DNA of 64,000 bases from Leucaena leucocephala. Lineage: Eukaryota > Streptophyta > Magnoliopsida > Fabales > Fabaceae. The notes beneath the pieces were generated by a model, which made no database searches, was not told where the DNA came from, and was given only the letters and a program-made list of their open reading frames with translations. A program made the position numbers and the translations under genes. Position 1 is the stretch's first letter; each line of letters begins with the position of its first letter. Shown here piece by piece: positions 33,969 through 46,800 of this stretch. Location of the stretch: assembly GCA_037074615.1 (NCBI GenBank), contig CM073527.1:28458848-28522847 (forward strand), in the 5' to 3' direction.

Positions 33969-35923
33969 TTAAACATTTCTTATTTTTGAGCTGTGAAGGC
34001 AGAATGCCTCGTTTATACTAACATAGTTCAGGGTATACCGAGAATTTCATAGGGCACCTAAATTGAATTTTGAAATTAGCAACATACCCATTCTACATTG
34101 CTGTAATTGAGTTAATGAAGTTTTTTTTTTTCTGTAGGTGAGGGGTTTTTCCTTGTCTGTATGTAAATTAACTATACTGATGTTCATATAAGTTATTCTT
34201 ATTGTTTTCCTCGATGGTTTTAACTCCATCTTCTGTGTCTAGTAGTTTACCTTCCCATCATTGACACTGCGGTAAGGTTAGGACATTGTTTACTTAAGAG
34301 TCAATGTTAATCTTATTGTATATGACGAAGGCCTTACACGGGCATAAAGTGGGGAAGGTATTATTTTACTTAATACACAAGTATGAATGTGATGAATCAA
34401 TAAGGGTTGGTTTGAATGGTAAGTGATTCGGTATTATTTAAGTAAAGTCTTAAATTTAAACCTTGACATATGTAGAAAATTCTCGTTAGAAGATTCATCC
34501 ACTATAATCAGTTTCTGATAAATTATGCGGGTAATGAAAAATAATAGATAAATGTGATGACGGATTATTTTAACATGGGGCAGTAACTATCAGAAACACC
34601 TGAGAAGGTGATATTTTCGATAACTGATAATTATATTGCAGCCACAAAGCTTGAAATATTCATGTATCAAACATCAGTTTTTAATTTCCCACACTTTCAC
34701 AGGAGTCCTCTCCTTCTCTTGTAGTCAAGTCACTGACGGTTAATGTTATTATATATCATCACACTTTCATGCATCAAAATTATTGTGAAAAGAAATTAAA
34801 AAATATATATTATTCTTTTGATCCGATGCACAGTGAATAGATAAATAAACGGAGAGAAGCCAAATCTTTTTTTTAATGTGCGCTCGATCATCAACTTATC
34901 AATAATTGAGTGGGAGATATTAATGACAAATTAATAAGAATTTCATATATTGCTCCATATTTATTTAATATATAGTTTACTCATTCACAATTAAAATCAT
35001 TTCAATAATCAAATTAGACAATACATATATTCTCTCGGTTGCAGTCTACCCAGATTTTATTGATTTCAATCCATTTTAATTTTTCCCAATTTAGAACGTC
35101 TATGCAATGCGTGGGAGAAAATTCTAACTATACAATAAATAGCACTGCTTCGCATAATTCAATCTTACAATCCTTGTGATGTTCATGGAATTGTTCTAAG
35201 TGCTGTAACTGATGTTGAAGGCTTTGATACAAGACTTGGAACCTACGAATATTGCACTCTCTATAAAACAAGAAAATATTATTAAGAAAAATGTAAAAAT
35301 TATTAAGATTCATGATTATGACTCATTTCAACCCTTGTAAATTTTAGGCTACCCTACAATAAAGTCATGGGACACGTTATTCCTTTTGATTGATTGCTGA
35401 GGAAGTGAGTAGTATTAAAAAAAATTTGATGAGTGATCTAGTTCGAGGCTTTTGGATTTTCTCTGACTCTCGTGCGTTTAGGTTTGGTGGCGGTCCCTCT
35501 TACATTTTTCATATTTTCATGTCGAGTAATATTTAAATTGATATTGGTTTGATTCTTTTTAAAATTAAGATAAAATATCTACAAATTTTATCCTAAAAAG
35601 AAACTAAATTTTATAGCTAATTCCTTTGTATCAAATCTTCTTGGGAACTTCTATTTAAAAGTCATTTAATAATAGAAATTAGGTATAAAATAAATAATAC
35701 ATGAAAAGAAATCTTGGCAAAGTAACTAGAAATTACTGGGATTGATTGCTTCCAACTCGGCAGCATGATTGGCCAAAAACAGAAAAGAGAGAGAGAGAGA
35801 ACTCAGGAGCATGAGCGCAGTTGTACTAGGAGAAGGATTATTATGGCGAAGGATAAAGGCTAGCTAGCTTTAGGACAAATACCAAATAGAATAGACCACA
35901 AGAGAAGATGTAATACTACAGAT
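33969..35923. other. Spacer between invertase and DUF538 gene (convergent 3' ends)
   Basis: AT-rich with no gene. Contains the invertase 3' UTR, a SINE-like repeat (34405-34512), a short (GA)n run at about 35788-35801 and the DUF538 3' UTR. Confidence 0.6.
34405..34512 (+). repeat. SINE-like repeat, copy 2
   Basis: Diverged relative of 25488-25605: GGTAAGTGATTCGGTATTAT, a TTAAACC B-box-like site, CATATGTAGAAAAT, TCGTTAGAAGATTCATCCAC. Confidence 0.4.
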
Positions 35924-36424
35924 TCAGACCTCTTGGACTTCCACGGCATCTTTCACCGCCGGCTTCTCTTCCTTCGTGTCAGTCTCGGCACTGGGTTCGT
36001 ATCCCTCTATCACGAAAGCCGAAACTGGGAATGACCTGAACAGACCTGCCGGCGTCTTGAATGTGATCTTGCCGGTGGGCGGATCATCCACATATATGTC
36101 GCTCAGCGACACCCAAATCAACAGCTCCTTGGTCGTCACGCCCCTCAGCTTCTTGATCCTTCCGGGCTCAACGTAGGCCGTCACCAGGGGTTCGTACGCA
36201 ACAAGCTTCCCAATCTTTTCGAACTTGTGTGTCGAGCTCTTCTTCTGCTTCAGCCACACGAACCCTGTCTCCCTCACAATCCCACATTCCTCCATGTCTT
36301 TCAATGGCAAAAGCCCATTCGGCAGATTTATTTCCATCAGCAACTGCTTGGATTTCTCCTGGCACATTTCATCTCCGTAGTACATCTCGGCTTTCGCCCT
36401 GATCTCCTCCGTGATCTGAGACAT
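35924..36424 (-). CDS. DUF538 protein, SVB-like
   Basis: Intronless 166-residue frame. DUF538 features run from MYYGDEMCQEKSKQLL near the start through the hallmark INLPNGLLPLKDMEECG, ETGFVWL, the AYVEPGRIKKL block, a WVSLSDIYVDDPPTGKI strand region and FRSFPVSAFV. The tail is acidic and Lys-rich. No signal peptide is visible, which fits the SVB/SVB-like branch rather than secreted DUF538 proteins. Arabidopsis SVB mutants have small trichomes with variable branching, but the biochemical role is not established. A TATTTAT-type TATA box lies about 75 bp upstream on the minus strand. Its position next to ECH and GolS agrees with the Arabidopsis order. Confidence 0.92.
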   Translation of the reverse strand: MSQITEEIRAKAEMYYGDEMCQEKSKQLLMEINLPNGLLPLKDMEECGIVRETGFVWLKQKKSSTHKFEKIGKLVAYEPLVTAYVEPGRIKKLRGVTTKELLIWVSLSDIYVDDPPTGKITFKTPAGLFRSFPVSAFVIEGYEPSAETDTKEEKPAVKDAVEVQEV

Positions 36425-38153
36425 CTTTCTCCGTTGAGAGTCCCTGTGACTTGGTGAGAGACGAGGTCCTGGGTGAGGAACGGAGGGAGAGGAGTGGGGA
36501 AATAAATAGGTGGGAAGCAGTGAAATTGCCCTCGAAGATCTAAAAATCTTAAAGAAAGGACGTTAAGAGAAGGCGGAGAGAGAGGGGCAAAAAGGGGGAA
36601 CTAAATTTTGAATGTGGAAGGGTGACAGGTATGTTCACAAATTTATGGCAGAATAAAGGAGAGAGCGGTGTGGTAAAAGAAGGAGCCAATAGAGAAGAAT
36701 CACGCGTAGGCGAGATGTAGTTGGGAAGGTGACCTATTTAATGGGAGGGCGACATTTGGGCAGCCACCGTCTACCTGCGACCTACTCCACCCATATATGT
36801 TTAGTCCTATAAATGATTCTTACGTCCATCTAACTGCCTATCCTATTTAATCTTATGCTCTTGCTTGCCAAGATAAGCATGGGGTATTCATTCAGATCTT
36901 GAAGCAATTGCGGCCTAATCACAGCCGAAGCCGTATCCTAAGCGCCCTGAAAGGAACCAACCACTGCGTCGCCATCCTTTTCAGACGGTTTCATGTCTTA
37001 ATCGTCTTTCTCTATTATTATTCGAGTACATTCTGCTGGGGGGGGGGGGGGGGATGCACAACTTCTCAACCCTCCCCACCCTATTCGTATGGAGGGAGAT
37101 ATATTTATTATTGTTGTTGCCAACATTTTGCAATTGCTCGCTTGCCACAAACTTCAATTCCCTTCCATAATCACGTAGAATGGAGTAACATTGACTAGTT
37201 AACCATTAGAACCAAAAGCACCCAAACACCAAAGATACGGTCCATATATGTCATCATGCTTAAACAATTGCGGCAAAAAGGATCATGGAAGGGGCTCTAC
37301 CAATAGAAGCAGGCAAAAGCGAAATTTCACTACAGGCGTATTTATAATCATAGGCAAATATTGCATCCATGCCCCATATTTGGCATAAGGAATTCTCACT
37401 CAACCAAGTGTTGGTGCTGACTTTTTGCCATGACAAAATACCCCGATGTTCTTACTCAAAATGACTACGAATAATTAACTGAATCCCTCGTCCATCCGCC
37501 CTTCTCTTGTTGGGCTCTTGGACCCCCGGAGTAAAGGTGGGCCTCCAACGTCCAAGGTACAGCAAAGAGGGAAACTTGCGGAGGCTCTTGGGCTTCAAAT
37601 GTGCTTACGTGCCCGAGGAAAGAGTTCCCCTTTCTCCAAGGATTCCAAAAAAAAAAAAAAATTCCCCTTTCTCCAAGGATTCACCCTCCCCTCCTTACAA
37701 CACTTTTATTTACCGGAGCTATCCCTTGCCATTTCGTGGCGGATGTTAATATTTAACAGGGATTCGGGGTGTTTGCCTGTTGATATTTTACTTCTATTGT
37801 ACCAAACATGCACTTATTGTATTCTTGGGCCTTGGGTGAAAAAAATGGTGGAGGGTTTTAGAGGGTGAGAGAAACGATTTGCCAGTCCCAGTTAAATTGC
37901 CATCGTCATTTCTTCCAATTTTACAACCTTTTCTTCTTTCCCCTCTCTTCAGCCCTCTTCGAGCGGGGTCGCCGCCTCCGCCTCCGCCTGCTCCGTCGTA
38001 GTCGATCGTCGCCGTCAGTAGACCTTGTTATCTTCACATTGACTTTTAAATAGCTGTTGCAAATTCTTGACATGGTGCTCGGACTGGGGTTGGAGTTGGC
38101 TTGACTAATTGGCTGTTCAAAGGCTTAGCGAAGGTTTAAGATTGGAAAGCAAT
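36425..38153. other. Spacer between DUF538 gene and mS41 (divergent promoters)
   Basis: No gene. A run of about 16 G lies at 37038-37053. Short frames at 37507-37868 look non-coding. A CCGCCTCCGCCTCCG-type CT-rich stretch at about 37970-38000 is probably the mS41 5' UTR. Confidence 0.55.
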
Positions 38154-39875
38154 ATGGCGTGGATGCAGCGAATCATTGGGACAAATTTGGTGTCAACATT
38201 AGCCCCTTCTGCACCTTATTCCTCTAGATTCTTCTCCAAATCAACTCCATACATCGGTAATGCCTCCTTCCTCTCCCCATCATTTTATCTCTCTGCTTCA
38301 TTTTCATTCACTATTTTATATGCTCAAAACTAAATATCAGCCACTTTTTGGTAATTGTAAAAGAGGCCCTGGGGATTCGTAAATTTTATCTTCGTGATAG
38401 CTGGTCTGTTCAAAATCTGTTTTTTTTTTTTATCTCTCACATCACTTAGCGTGAGCCTGCTAATCATTTGTATAACTGGGGATGAAGGTTTCATTATTTT
38501 CTCATTGTTAAGTTTGTAGAACTTGGAAAAATAACCTGTTTGACAACAATTTAGCTATTTTAGAATATAATAACCTTGTTTGATGAATTGATGCTTGCTA
38601 CTGCAGCAAAGGTTGGAATCCCTGAGTTTCTAAATGGAATAGGGAATGGAGTGGAATCCCATGTTGCTAAGCTTGAAACAGAAATCGGTGACTTCCAGAA
38701 GCTTCTTGTCTGTCGCACTCTCAAGCTTAAGAAGCTGGGCATTCCTTGCAAACATGTAATCCCAAACACATCCGTACTTGCTTTCTTTGCATGCAGATAC
38801 AGTGTCATTATTCAATTTTTAATATTTTTGTTTTCCCACCAAATGCCACTTAAGCTGGACAGTTCAGCTTCTTGTGAACTTGATCTGTTATGTTCTGCTC
38901 CTTCTGGTTTGGACTTTGTCTTGGAATCTGCTAGCTTTTTACTTTTTTTTGGTATAGAATGGATGTTTACCCAATCATTCCTAGCAAATATGCCACTATC
39001 ATCTTCTTAATTTCCCTCGAGGAAATTTGTTACACTGCAAAATTATTTCCCCTGTATGTTGCCAGTACTATGCTCTAGAGCTATGCTTCATGTATTATTT
39101 TTTCTTTCCAGCGCTTTATTGGATTTTAGACGAATAAGCAACAGGAATCTGGACTTACCTTTATGGAAGTCAATGATAGATGTGAATTGTCTTATTTTGT
39201 TCAGTCGCTAAAAATACTTGTAAATCTCACTAGAGCATATTTTGCATTGCATTTTGATGTTGCACGTCATTTACTTACTGTTGATCGGAAGGAAGTTCTC
39301 TATGACTCCGTTATGTAAGTAAGTTGAACTGACTTGAGTTTTCAAGCAATTATTTGTGCCTAGCACTTAGTAGTAGCAGCTCACCGTGTTATATAGGTAA
39401 AAGGTGCTTCCTGACCGTACTATATGGTATTCTACCTCTTGATTCACTTTGTCACATTAGATATAATAGAAAATTAGGAGAGAATAGGTGGTTCTGTTAT
39501 GTAGAGTAACTTCCCTTGTATGTTGTCATATGTTGTCTAATATGTTGACAATGATCTGTGAGTTATTTTATTTTGTGTCGTCTATTTCTCATGAGGATGC
39601 GCTGTCAATTTCCTACTCGTTAAACAGGCTGCAGGGATATGGCCATTTTATCTTTGGTTAGGAATAAAGGTTTTGTGATGTTTCCACTATCTTGTTTTAA
39701 GACGCCTTATAATTGATGTTCTTTTTGGGCCATGAGACATTGAAATGCATGTGGCGTACATGCAAACTCTTTGTAACCTATAGTTTCTGCTTTGCAGAGG
39801 AAGTTAATATTGACATATGCACACAAGTACAGGCTGGGATTATGGAGGCCACGAGCTGAATGGATCAAATCGTGA
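38154..39875 (+). CDS. Mitochondrial small-subunit ribosomal protein mS41 (IGR motif)
   Basis: Three exons: 38154-38256, 38607-38755 and 39798-39875. They total 330 nt, 109 residues. The N-terminus MAWMQRIIGTNLVSTLAPS with SSRFFSK looks like a mitochondrial presequence. The middle (VGIPEFLNGIGNGVESHVAK, LKKLGIPCK) and end (HRKLILTYAHKYRLGLWRPRAEW) match the IGR/SAM-like domain of mS41, the Fyv4 family of the mitochondrial small ribosomal subunit. The classic IGR triplet reads IGN here. All introns are GT-AG; reading through the second donor gives an early stop. The function is a family assignment. Confidence 0.85.
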
Positions 39876-42800
39876 TAAGTTTCTTAATAGCTTTTCTATG
39901 TCGCAGCTAAAGTTCTAGACGCGCCAATAGGTGAATGCTGGATTTTGCATGGAAAGAACAAGTCTGTTGCTTCTGATACTACCCAACTTCTTCATCCACG
40001 TCAGATCTTGTGGATAAAGTTTGGCATTTGCACCATTGAAACACAAGAGACTTGTCCTAACTGAATGTCTTTGTTGGTGGGTCATTCTGGTGCATTAACG
40101 GCATTTGTCTTATTGGATGACTCGTTTTTGGCAAATAAGAGATTGAGGGATTGAAAGATTCTGCGATGTTTAATTTATTCCACGATAGCTATGGTAAAAT
40201 TCAACGAATGCTCTTTAATTTTGCGGGTATAAAAGCATGATGAGAAAATACCAGACCCTTGGATTAACGGGGAATCATTATAATCTGTTAAACTTTAATC
40301 TAAATCTCAAACTTCTTTGAATTACATGTGATTAATATTGATGGTAATATTTTATTTTTTATTTTTTATAAAATTTTTAATAAAGGGTTAAGTTTATATA
40401 CGATTTAAATGTAGGGTGAAATTTTGTTTATTTATAGTTGATATTAATATTAAGTATGACGAGTTATTTATTATTTTTAAAAATAAATTTAAATATTTAA
40501 AAATTAAAATATTTTTTTAAATATTATGATTATAATCGTGAATGTCATGTTATATACTATACGAAATGGCATATATATTCGAGATCAAACTCAGCGGAAA
40601 CGGGGAGGTTGGTTCCCATCAATGCTCCCTTGCCTCAGAGGCCCATTCCCACCATTGAACTTCAATATCGTTGAAGGGACAGCAATATCGTTGTTTGTTC
40701 GGTCTCCTCTATGTTGGGAATTGGACCTGGTCTATTGGGTTCTCTCCAAAAATAACAGAATGAGCAGAATAAAATGAAATTGGCATGTGTTTTTAGGCTA
40801 GAGACAGAGAATAAATAAGCCGACAAAGGTTGGGAGTTTAAAACATTACGGATGAAAAAAATAAAGACGAGTGATATTTATATCCCTTTAAAACAATTAA
40901 CAATTGTTCTTAATCGACGTAACAAAAATCTCTGAAACACTTGACGGGGGGAGGGAGAGAGTGTTAGAGAGATGGAGAGAGATTTCCGTAAATTCACGGC
41001 ACAGTCACCCAAAATGACGATGATGCTTTAGGGGTGAGTCTCCTTAGCGCTGGTTTAAGGAAAGGGAAGATATCTTAATTTATGAATGGATAGAAAAACA
41101 GGAAAGCATAAATATGAGATTGAGGAATTTAGAGTTCAATTCCAGAGTCACCCCCACTTACAGAACCAAGTCACCTCTTTTATTTAAGGATCAAAATATA
41201 TCCCTCATTCTCCTCATTCCAACGAGTGTTAGGAATGAGTGGCCAATCCTAAAGAAATTCCTATAATAAGTGTAGAGACATGTCGAAAGTATAATTTGAG
41301 TTCGACTATCATTGCCTAGCAATTTTCTTTTTAATTTTAATTATTATGATGCTTTGAAAGTAAAACGCGGGATCCTCACAGCTCACTCTCTTTTGCCTTT
41401 CTTTTTTTTAACCCTATAATATTGTAAGATTTAGAGTTGATGAGGTAGAGGTGTACGACAATAGCATCATCATCATCGTCATCATCATCGTGACCTTTTT
41501 TGTTAGATAGTTGCAACTACTGTGTGTGAAGACTGCATCTAAAGTTTATAAAAATTGCCACGGGTAATTTTGTTTAAAAGTAAAAAAATTTCTCATCCCT
41601 ATAAAATCCCTTGATTTTAGAGGGTGGGAGAGAGAGCAAAAGAATAAATAAGGATATAATTTTTTCTTTTATTCTCCTTTATTTTATGAATTAAACACTC
41701 ATACCTCTCCCCTTTTCTAACCTATCTTTTTTTCTAAATATTTTTAATTAAATAATGCCTAAATGTGAAGTTTAAAAGAGTTTGGAAGGACATCATGCAT
41801 ATTAAAAGTGACGTACATTTGATAATTGATATATATAATAAAAAATATATTTATATTTTATTAAGACATTAGTTTGATCTCTTACATTTATTATAGATAC
41901 TGTCTAAATTATAAGACTGTTTTCCGTATCAAACGAATTTAAATTTTTTATAATTTTTTTTATAACAAAAAAAAAAGTGACGGGCAACTCAAGTGAAACT
42001 CAAACTCAAACTCAAACTCAACATTTGGAACCATTACACCAATTGGGACAATCAGGGGGGGAGAGAGAGAGAGAGAGGAGAGGAGAAGCGCGTGGGTCAA
42101 ACAAGCTTCGCCCCGGAATCGAATTGCATGTTTTATTGGCTTAATTGGGAGTGAGACGACATGCTTACCTTTTTAAGGTTGGTGAGGAGTAGGACACCTG
42201 TTACGAAGCGCTGATGAGGAGAGCCTTCTTCAAATTTGGAGGAGGCGACTTTCAAAAGGACGCACATGGATGCATGTGAAATGGCATGACTGCGGAAGCC
42301 GACAAAAATCAATAGAAAGAGCTCACATGATGTGATTTCTCCATCCAAACACAACGTAGGCGGTCCCTCCTTGATGTATGTCCCCATCTCCATCTTGACA
42401 GTTGTATTCTCCAGCTTCCCCACGTGTACATCTTTTATTGTGACAACGATATTTTTGATTTCCCATCTCTTGCGTATGTTGCCAAATTTCCTGAACCAGT
42501 AAACTCATCTCCTCCCCATTTAAATTCAAAATCACCACATTCAAATCCCAGAGCCTAATTAAGTCACACTGCGGGGAGTTGTTTTGGGGGCATTGTGTTA
42601 GTGTGTAGGTTCATATGAGCCTTAGTCGTGTGTTCCAAGAACAATGAATGTACCGTTCTGGAATGGGGTGGCGAACAACTCTTGGGGAAGCTCGCATTAT
42701 TGGAACTCGGGGAGTGGGGACGTTCTATTGATAACGTAGGGCACATCAGGCATAGACCCCCTCTGGGGTTCCCCGTATCTCTCCTTATTCCACAAATATC

Positions 42801-43224
42801 CCTATTTGTCCCACCCACGCTGAATCTTTTACCCAGCTTTCCATCAATTCACCTTACTTTTCAATAAACCTAAGATTGAGTGCATATTAATCTCAGACTT
42901 GGCATCATGAAATTTGATCTGCAGGTTCCTCCTGGGCAAATACTTTGGAGTCTAGGGAGTAATTTTAAAGAACCTACCGGGTTTCCTTTTATTTGGAAAA
43001 AAGAGTGTAAAAGGAAAAGAATCAAAGCGGGTGTTATATGTATGCTCAATGCTCGTATCGAATGCAACAAAAAATTCTAACAAAGAAATGAAAAGAAGAC
43101 CATATACAGATTAGAATCCATGAATTTAAATTTAAAATCCAATATATTTAGAGAGAGAAAAAGAAGGGAGAAACCCCTAGGCCTGCGCTTAACAACGCAG
43201 TCGTCAAACTCGTCTCCGAAGTTT
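39876..43224. other. Spacer between mS41 and the bHLH gene
   Basis: No recognisable gene in over 3 kb. Holds an (ATC)n/(TCA)n run at about 41463-41491, an ACTCAA short tandem at about 41996-42020 and a (GA)n run at about 42062-42082. Frames at 42133-42550 and 42880-43080 match no family I know and overlap one another on both strands. Confidence 0.55.
42062..42082. repeat. (GA)n microsatellite
   Basis: GAGAGA run directly after a short G tract. Confidence 0.85.
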
Positions 43225-43833
43225 TCACGGTATAGGCCGCCCGGCCCGGTCGGCCTCCGCGCCACCTCCGAGTAGTTCGGTGAGTGCTGTCATGGACCGC
43301 ACTTGCATTTCCAAGGCCGAAATATAATCCGTGGTTTCTTCCAGAAGACTCGGAAACGAGACCTTCCGGCAACCGGGAACTAACCTGCTGAGGACTCGCG
43401 CTTTCCTCTGCACGGCCGGCAGCTTTCTTCTCTCTCTTATAACCTCTGGTTTCTTCAATACGTTCGCCGCCTTCTTGACCTTCCTATGCTGCCTCTGGAA
43501 CTTTCTTCGACTGAGCGGAGAGGCCAGTATCGCCCGACTCCACCGAGTCCTGCCTTTCGCCGTCACCGCTAGAACCCTGTCGGCAATCTCACGAACGTCA
43601 CGTCCGAGGCGAGGTTTAGCCGTGGAAGTAGGATTATGGCGAAGAACGCGGCGGAGAGCTTCGACGAGCTTGGAGGAATAGATTCGCTGCTCTGTCTTAG
43701 ATCTCCACGGAATCGGAGCGAGCGAATTCTGATCGTTGCGGACATCGTGCCCGATTTTCCTACGCTTTCTCCGATTGCTTTCCGGGCACGTCTCTGAACT
43801 AATAGGTTCTACAATTGATTCCAAAGGTGCCAT
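43225..43833 (-). CDS. Atypical bHLH transcription factor, bHLH147/148/149 type
   Basis: Intronless 202-residue frame. Conserved blocks of the AIF-like group are present: WRSKTEQRIYSSKLVEALRR, ADRVLAVTAKGRTRWSRAIL, a Lys/Arg-rich linker and the HLH LPAVQRKARVLSRLVPGCRK with LLEETTDYISALEMQVRSM. The His-Glu-Arg signature that contacts E-boxes is absent. These proteins are thought to act by forming dimers in the nucleus, opposing growth-promoting bHLH factors in brassinosteroid and related signalling. The gene is GC-richer than its surroundings, and the overlapping plus-strand frame at 43331-43681 is an antisense shadow. Its place near the DUF538 gene fits Arabidopsis bHLH149 (recalled). Confidence 0.93.
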   Translation of the reverse strand: MAPLESIVEPISSETCPESNRRKRRKIGHDVRNDQNSLAPIPWRSKTEQRIYSSKLVEALRRVLRHNPTSTAKPRLGRDVREIADRVLAVTAKGRTRWSRAILASPLSRRKFQRQHRKVKKAANVLKKPEVIRERRKLPAVQRKARVLSRLVPGCRKVSFPSLLEETTDYISALEMQVRSMTALTELLGGGAEADRAGRPIP

Positions 43834-46800
43834 ATAGAGTCAGAGTAGTATCGAGAATAAAAATCCAGGGAAGGAACGCGAGAGAAATGGCGAAGTTTTT
43901 CAGACGGGATGGAGCGAAAAACAAGGGTGACACGAAGAGGAACGGATGATCAAATATAGTTGTGCCGTTGAAAGGAGAACATCAGGGGAAAAGATGGTGG
44001 GAAGGAAAGGAAGGAGATAGAGGGAGGGGGAAGCAGCGTAGCGTAATGGCTTATCTGGTTTTAAATTGGTATCTGTGAGAAGGGAGGGAAGTGGGAGAGA
44101 GAGATCAGAGGAGGATGGAGCTTATCTACATGTGGCCTATGAGCCGTATGGTATTTGGTAAATTGCGGTAATGGCCATGGAGGTTAAGAACAAACAGGGG
44201 AAGAAATGAGGGGGTCTAACTAATAAAAGATTGGGAAAAAAGAAAAAGGAGATTAAAAAAAATAATAAAGAGAGGGAGGAGGATGGAGAGGTCACATGGG
44301 AGAAAAAGTTTGGCTTCATTTTGATATTTTGGATTGGACAAGCTGGCTGGCTAGTGGACCACTTGCCATCTTAAATGATCATGCGCATTCCTAACTAACT
44401 CGCCGTTGTTTTTCTTCAATTAAAATTCAATGGTCGCGGGGAGGCATTCATCACACACATGGGAAGTTAGCTTGGAATTAATCGAGAATGCTATAGTATT
44501 CTGGATAAGATTAGACTTAGATCTCCCCTGTAGGCTCAATCATCTTAACTTGCTTGTGAAGGTAGAAAGCCAGAGAGAGGAGTAAGCAAGGTTTGTCTAA
44601 CTTTCCTTTGGCGCAACATAATACTGATTTGTTTGTTTTTTAAGTTTGGTGTTTGGAAGATTATGTTATCTTGACAAGTACGTCACCCCTGCGGGTACAA
44701 CTCGTCGTTTTGGCTGCTTACGCGGCATCGCCCAAATCCACTCCAACAGTGCTCCCGCGTTGCCGCTCCTCATCCCACGGTCCATATTTTTATTGTTTTG
44801 CCCAAACGGTAAAACCGACCGTGAGTGATCAGTTTTACCTTCATTTGTGTCCTTCTTCCCAATGGATGACAATGTTATAAAAGCCGTAGTCCAAGCATTT
44901 GGAATGCGAGAGAAGTGAGGGCTTTTTCTTACATTTTCTTTTTCTTCATTTGCCTTATGGGATGTGGAGGGTATGAAATATTATGGAATGTTGTAATTGA
45001 TGAGAAAGAAGGGAAAAGGTGATTGGATAAGGATGCACACAAATTGGAAGGCATGTGGGTGTTTTCAGGCCACTTTTTAATTTTGTCTGTTTCTGCCCTC
45101 TGTATACACATCTCTCTCTCTCACTCACATGCCCATGCCATGTGGCCAGGTTTCATCCACATTGCCCGATTCCCCGTCTCTTGTTATTCTCCCACAAACA
45201 ATATCCATTATTATTCCATTAATCTGTTCATGTGGACCTTCCCATTTGAACGCTAATCACCCATGATACGACTTTTTCTTCCTTTTCCTCGTATTCTTTA
45301 AACGGAGGCATGTGGCATGGAGAATGTAGAGCGAATCTGGAAAAGATCGTATCGGCCTCGCATCCCATAAACATGCCACTCTGTTCTGCCTCCTCCCCGC
45401 AGACACTCTCCACTGTCCATCACAGTATCACTTTTCTGTTCTTTTTAAATTTGAGTAACATACGTTAACAGTCCGTGAGATTATAAGTAAGATAATAAAA
45501 TTTGTAAACTCCCCAAGAAGGTTGCCGTTCCATTAATATACGCACGCCCATGTCGTTTCACCTTTTGTAGCTCATGCATCCAGTCATCCATGTCTCGCCC
45601 TCATGTGTCACACACACCCTGTTGGATCAGAACTCTGAGGCACATCCCACTGTTGCCGTACGTGATTCCGGTGCTGTTCGTTATGGCGGTGATGAATGGT
45701 GGTTTATAAATGAATCTTAAGTGGAGACAGATTTTAAATGACGTAATTTGTCTTAGGTTGAGAGAGTATCGATTCCAATGGTGGTGTGGATTCACTATAT
45801 ATGGGAATCAAGGTATTAAAGGAACATTTCAACTGGAATAGGATTGGTGTCAAATCAGCCATGATTAAATAAATCCATGACGTGTGTACTGGGCTTAACA
45901 AATCCTCGAATCAGCCATGCTTTCTTTCTCTCTTGGGCCAAGAATCAGCGAAGCTTTCATCACAAATAATATTATTGTCCTTCGCTCCCTTTTGGCAAGA
46001 AACACAGGTAATTCGTCAAAATGAATGAAGATGGAGCCTATGAATAAATGCCCCAACACGGATATATGTCCACGAAACTAACAGACAAAAAATATGGTAA
46101 CCAGAAGATATAACAACATGGGATTTGGTGGAACTAACGCGTTTTACTCTTGTCTTGTTTCCTTATTCACACCCGTTCTCAATGAGAACTCGTAGTCTCC
46201 CGGGACCTCACATGATTAGCCGCACCAAACTGCTTATCAAAGATTGTTTGCATATGTACTAATCATGATTAAAAACCTTCTGCTATGCATATAAAAACAC
46301 GTGTCTGTCTGTCTAATTAATTATTGAGCCACATCTGCCATGCCTTTCTTTAATTATCCTCTTTTGAATTTAAAACACTGCGCACGAGTGTTTTCCTTGG
46401 CAACCAATCCATTCTATGCTTATCCACGAAACAACCACCCTAAGCAAGCTTATACATATTATGATGTAAAACTTGACATTATTGAATATGATTAAATTCA
46501 TGCCGTTTTATCTGCCAGCAGCTTCAGGTGGGACAAAAACTCTTGATCGATCACAAGTCATGATACTCATCATTTGAATATTATATGTGCAAATTGCAAA
46601 ACAAAACCGGGAATGAAAACGAAGCATGAGAGAAAATGGAAATGAAGGAATGGAACAAAATGTTGCAGCATGAAGGTGCGACTTATACACTTAATGGGAA
46701 AAATTGAATCATAATGAACTAGTCAACCACCCGTGATGTCTTCTATCAATTTATTCACCCTTTATCAAGCCCCACTAGCTTGTCACACAATGGCAGGAAT

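Noticed and set aside
37038..37053. Run of about 16 G, and a C run near 26456-26468
   Set aside because: Mononucleotide runs with uncertain length, prone to sequencing error. No further structure such as multiple G-tracts.
42133..42818. Three minus-strand frames of 73-96 residues
   Set aside because: Overlap each other, no recognisable motif, no plausible splicing; probably chance.
43331..43681. 116-residue plus frame
   Set aside because: Antisense shadow of the bHLH coding region.
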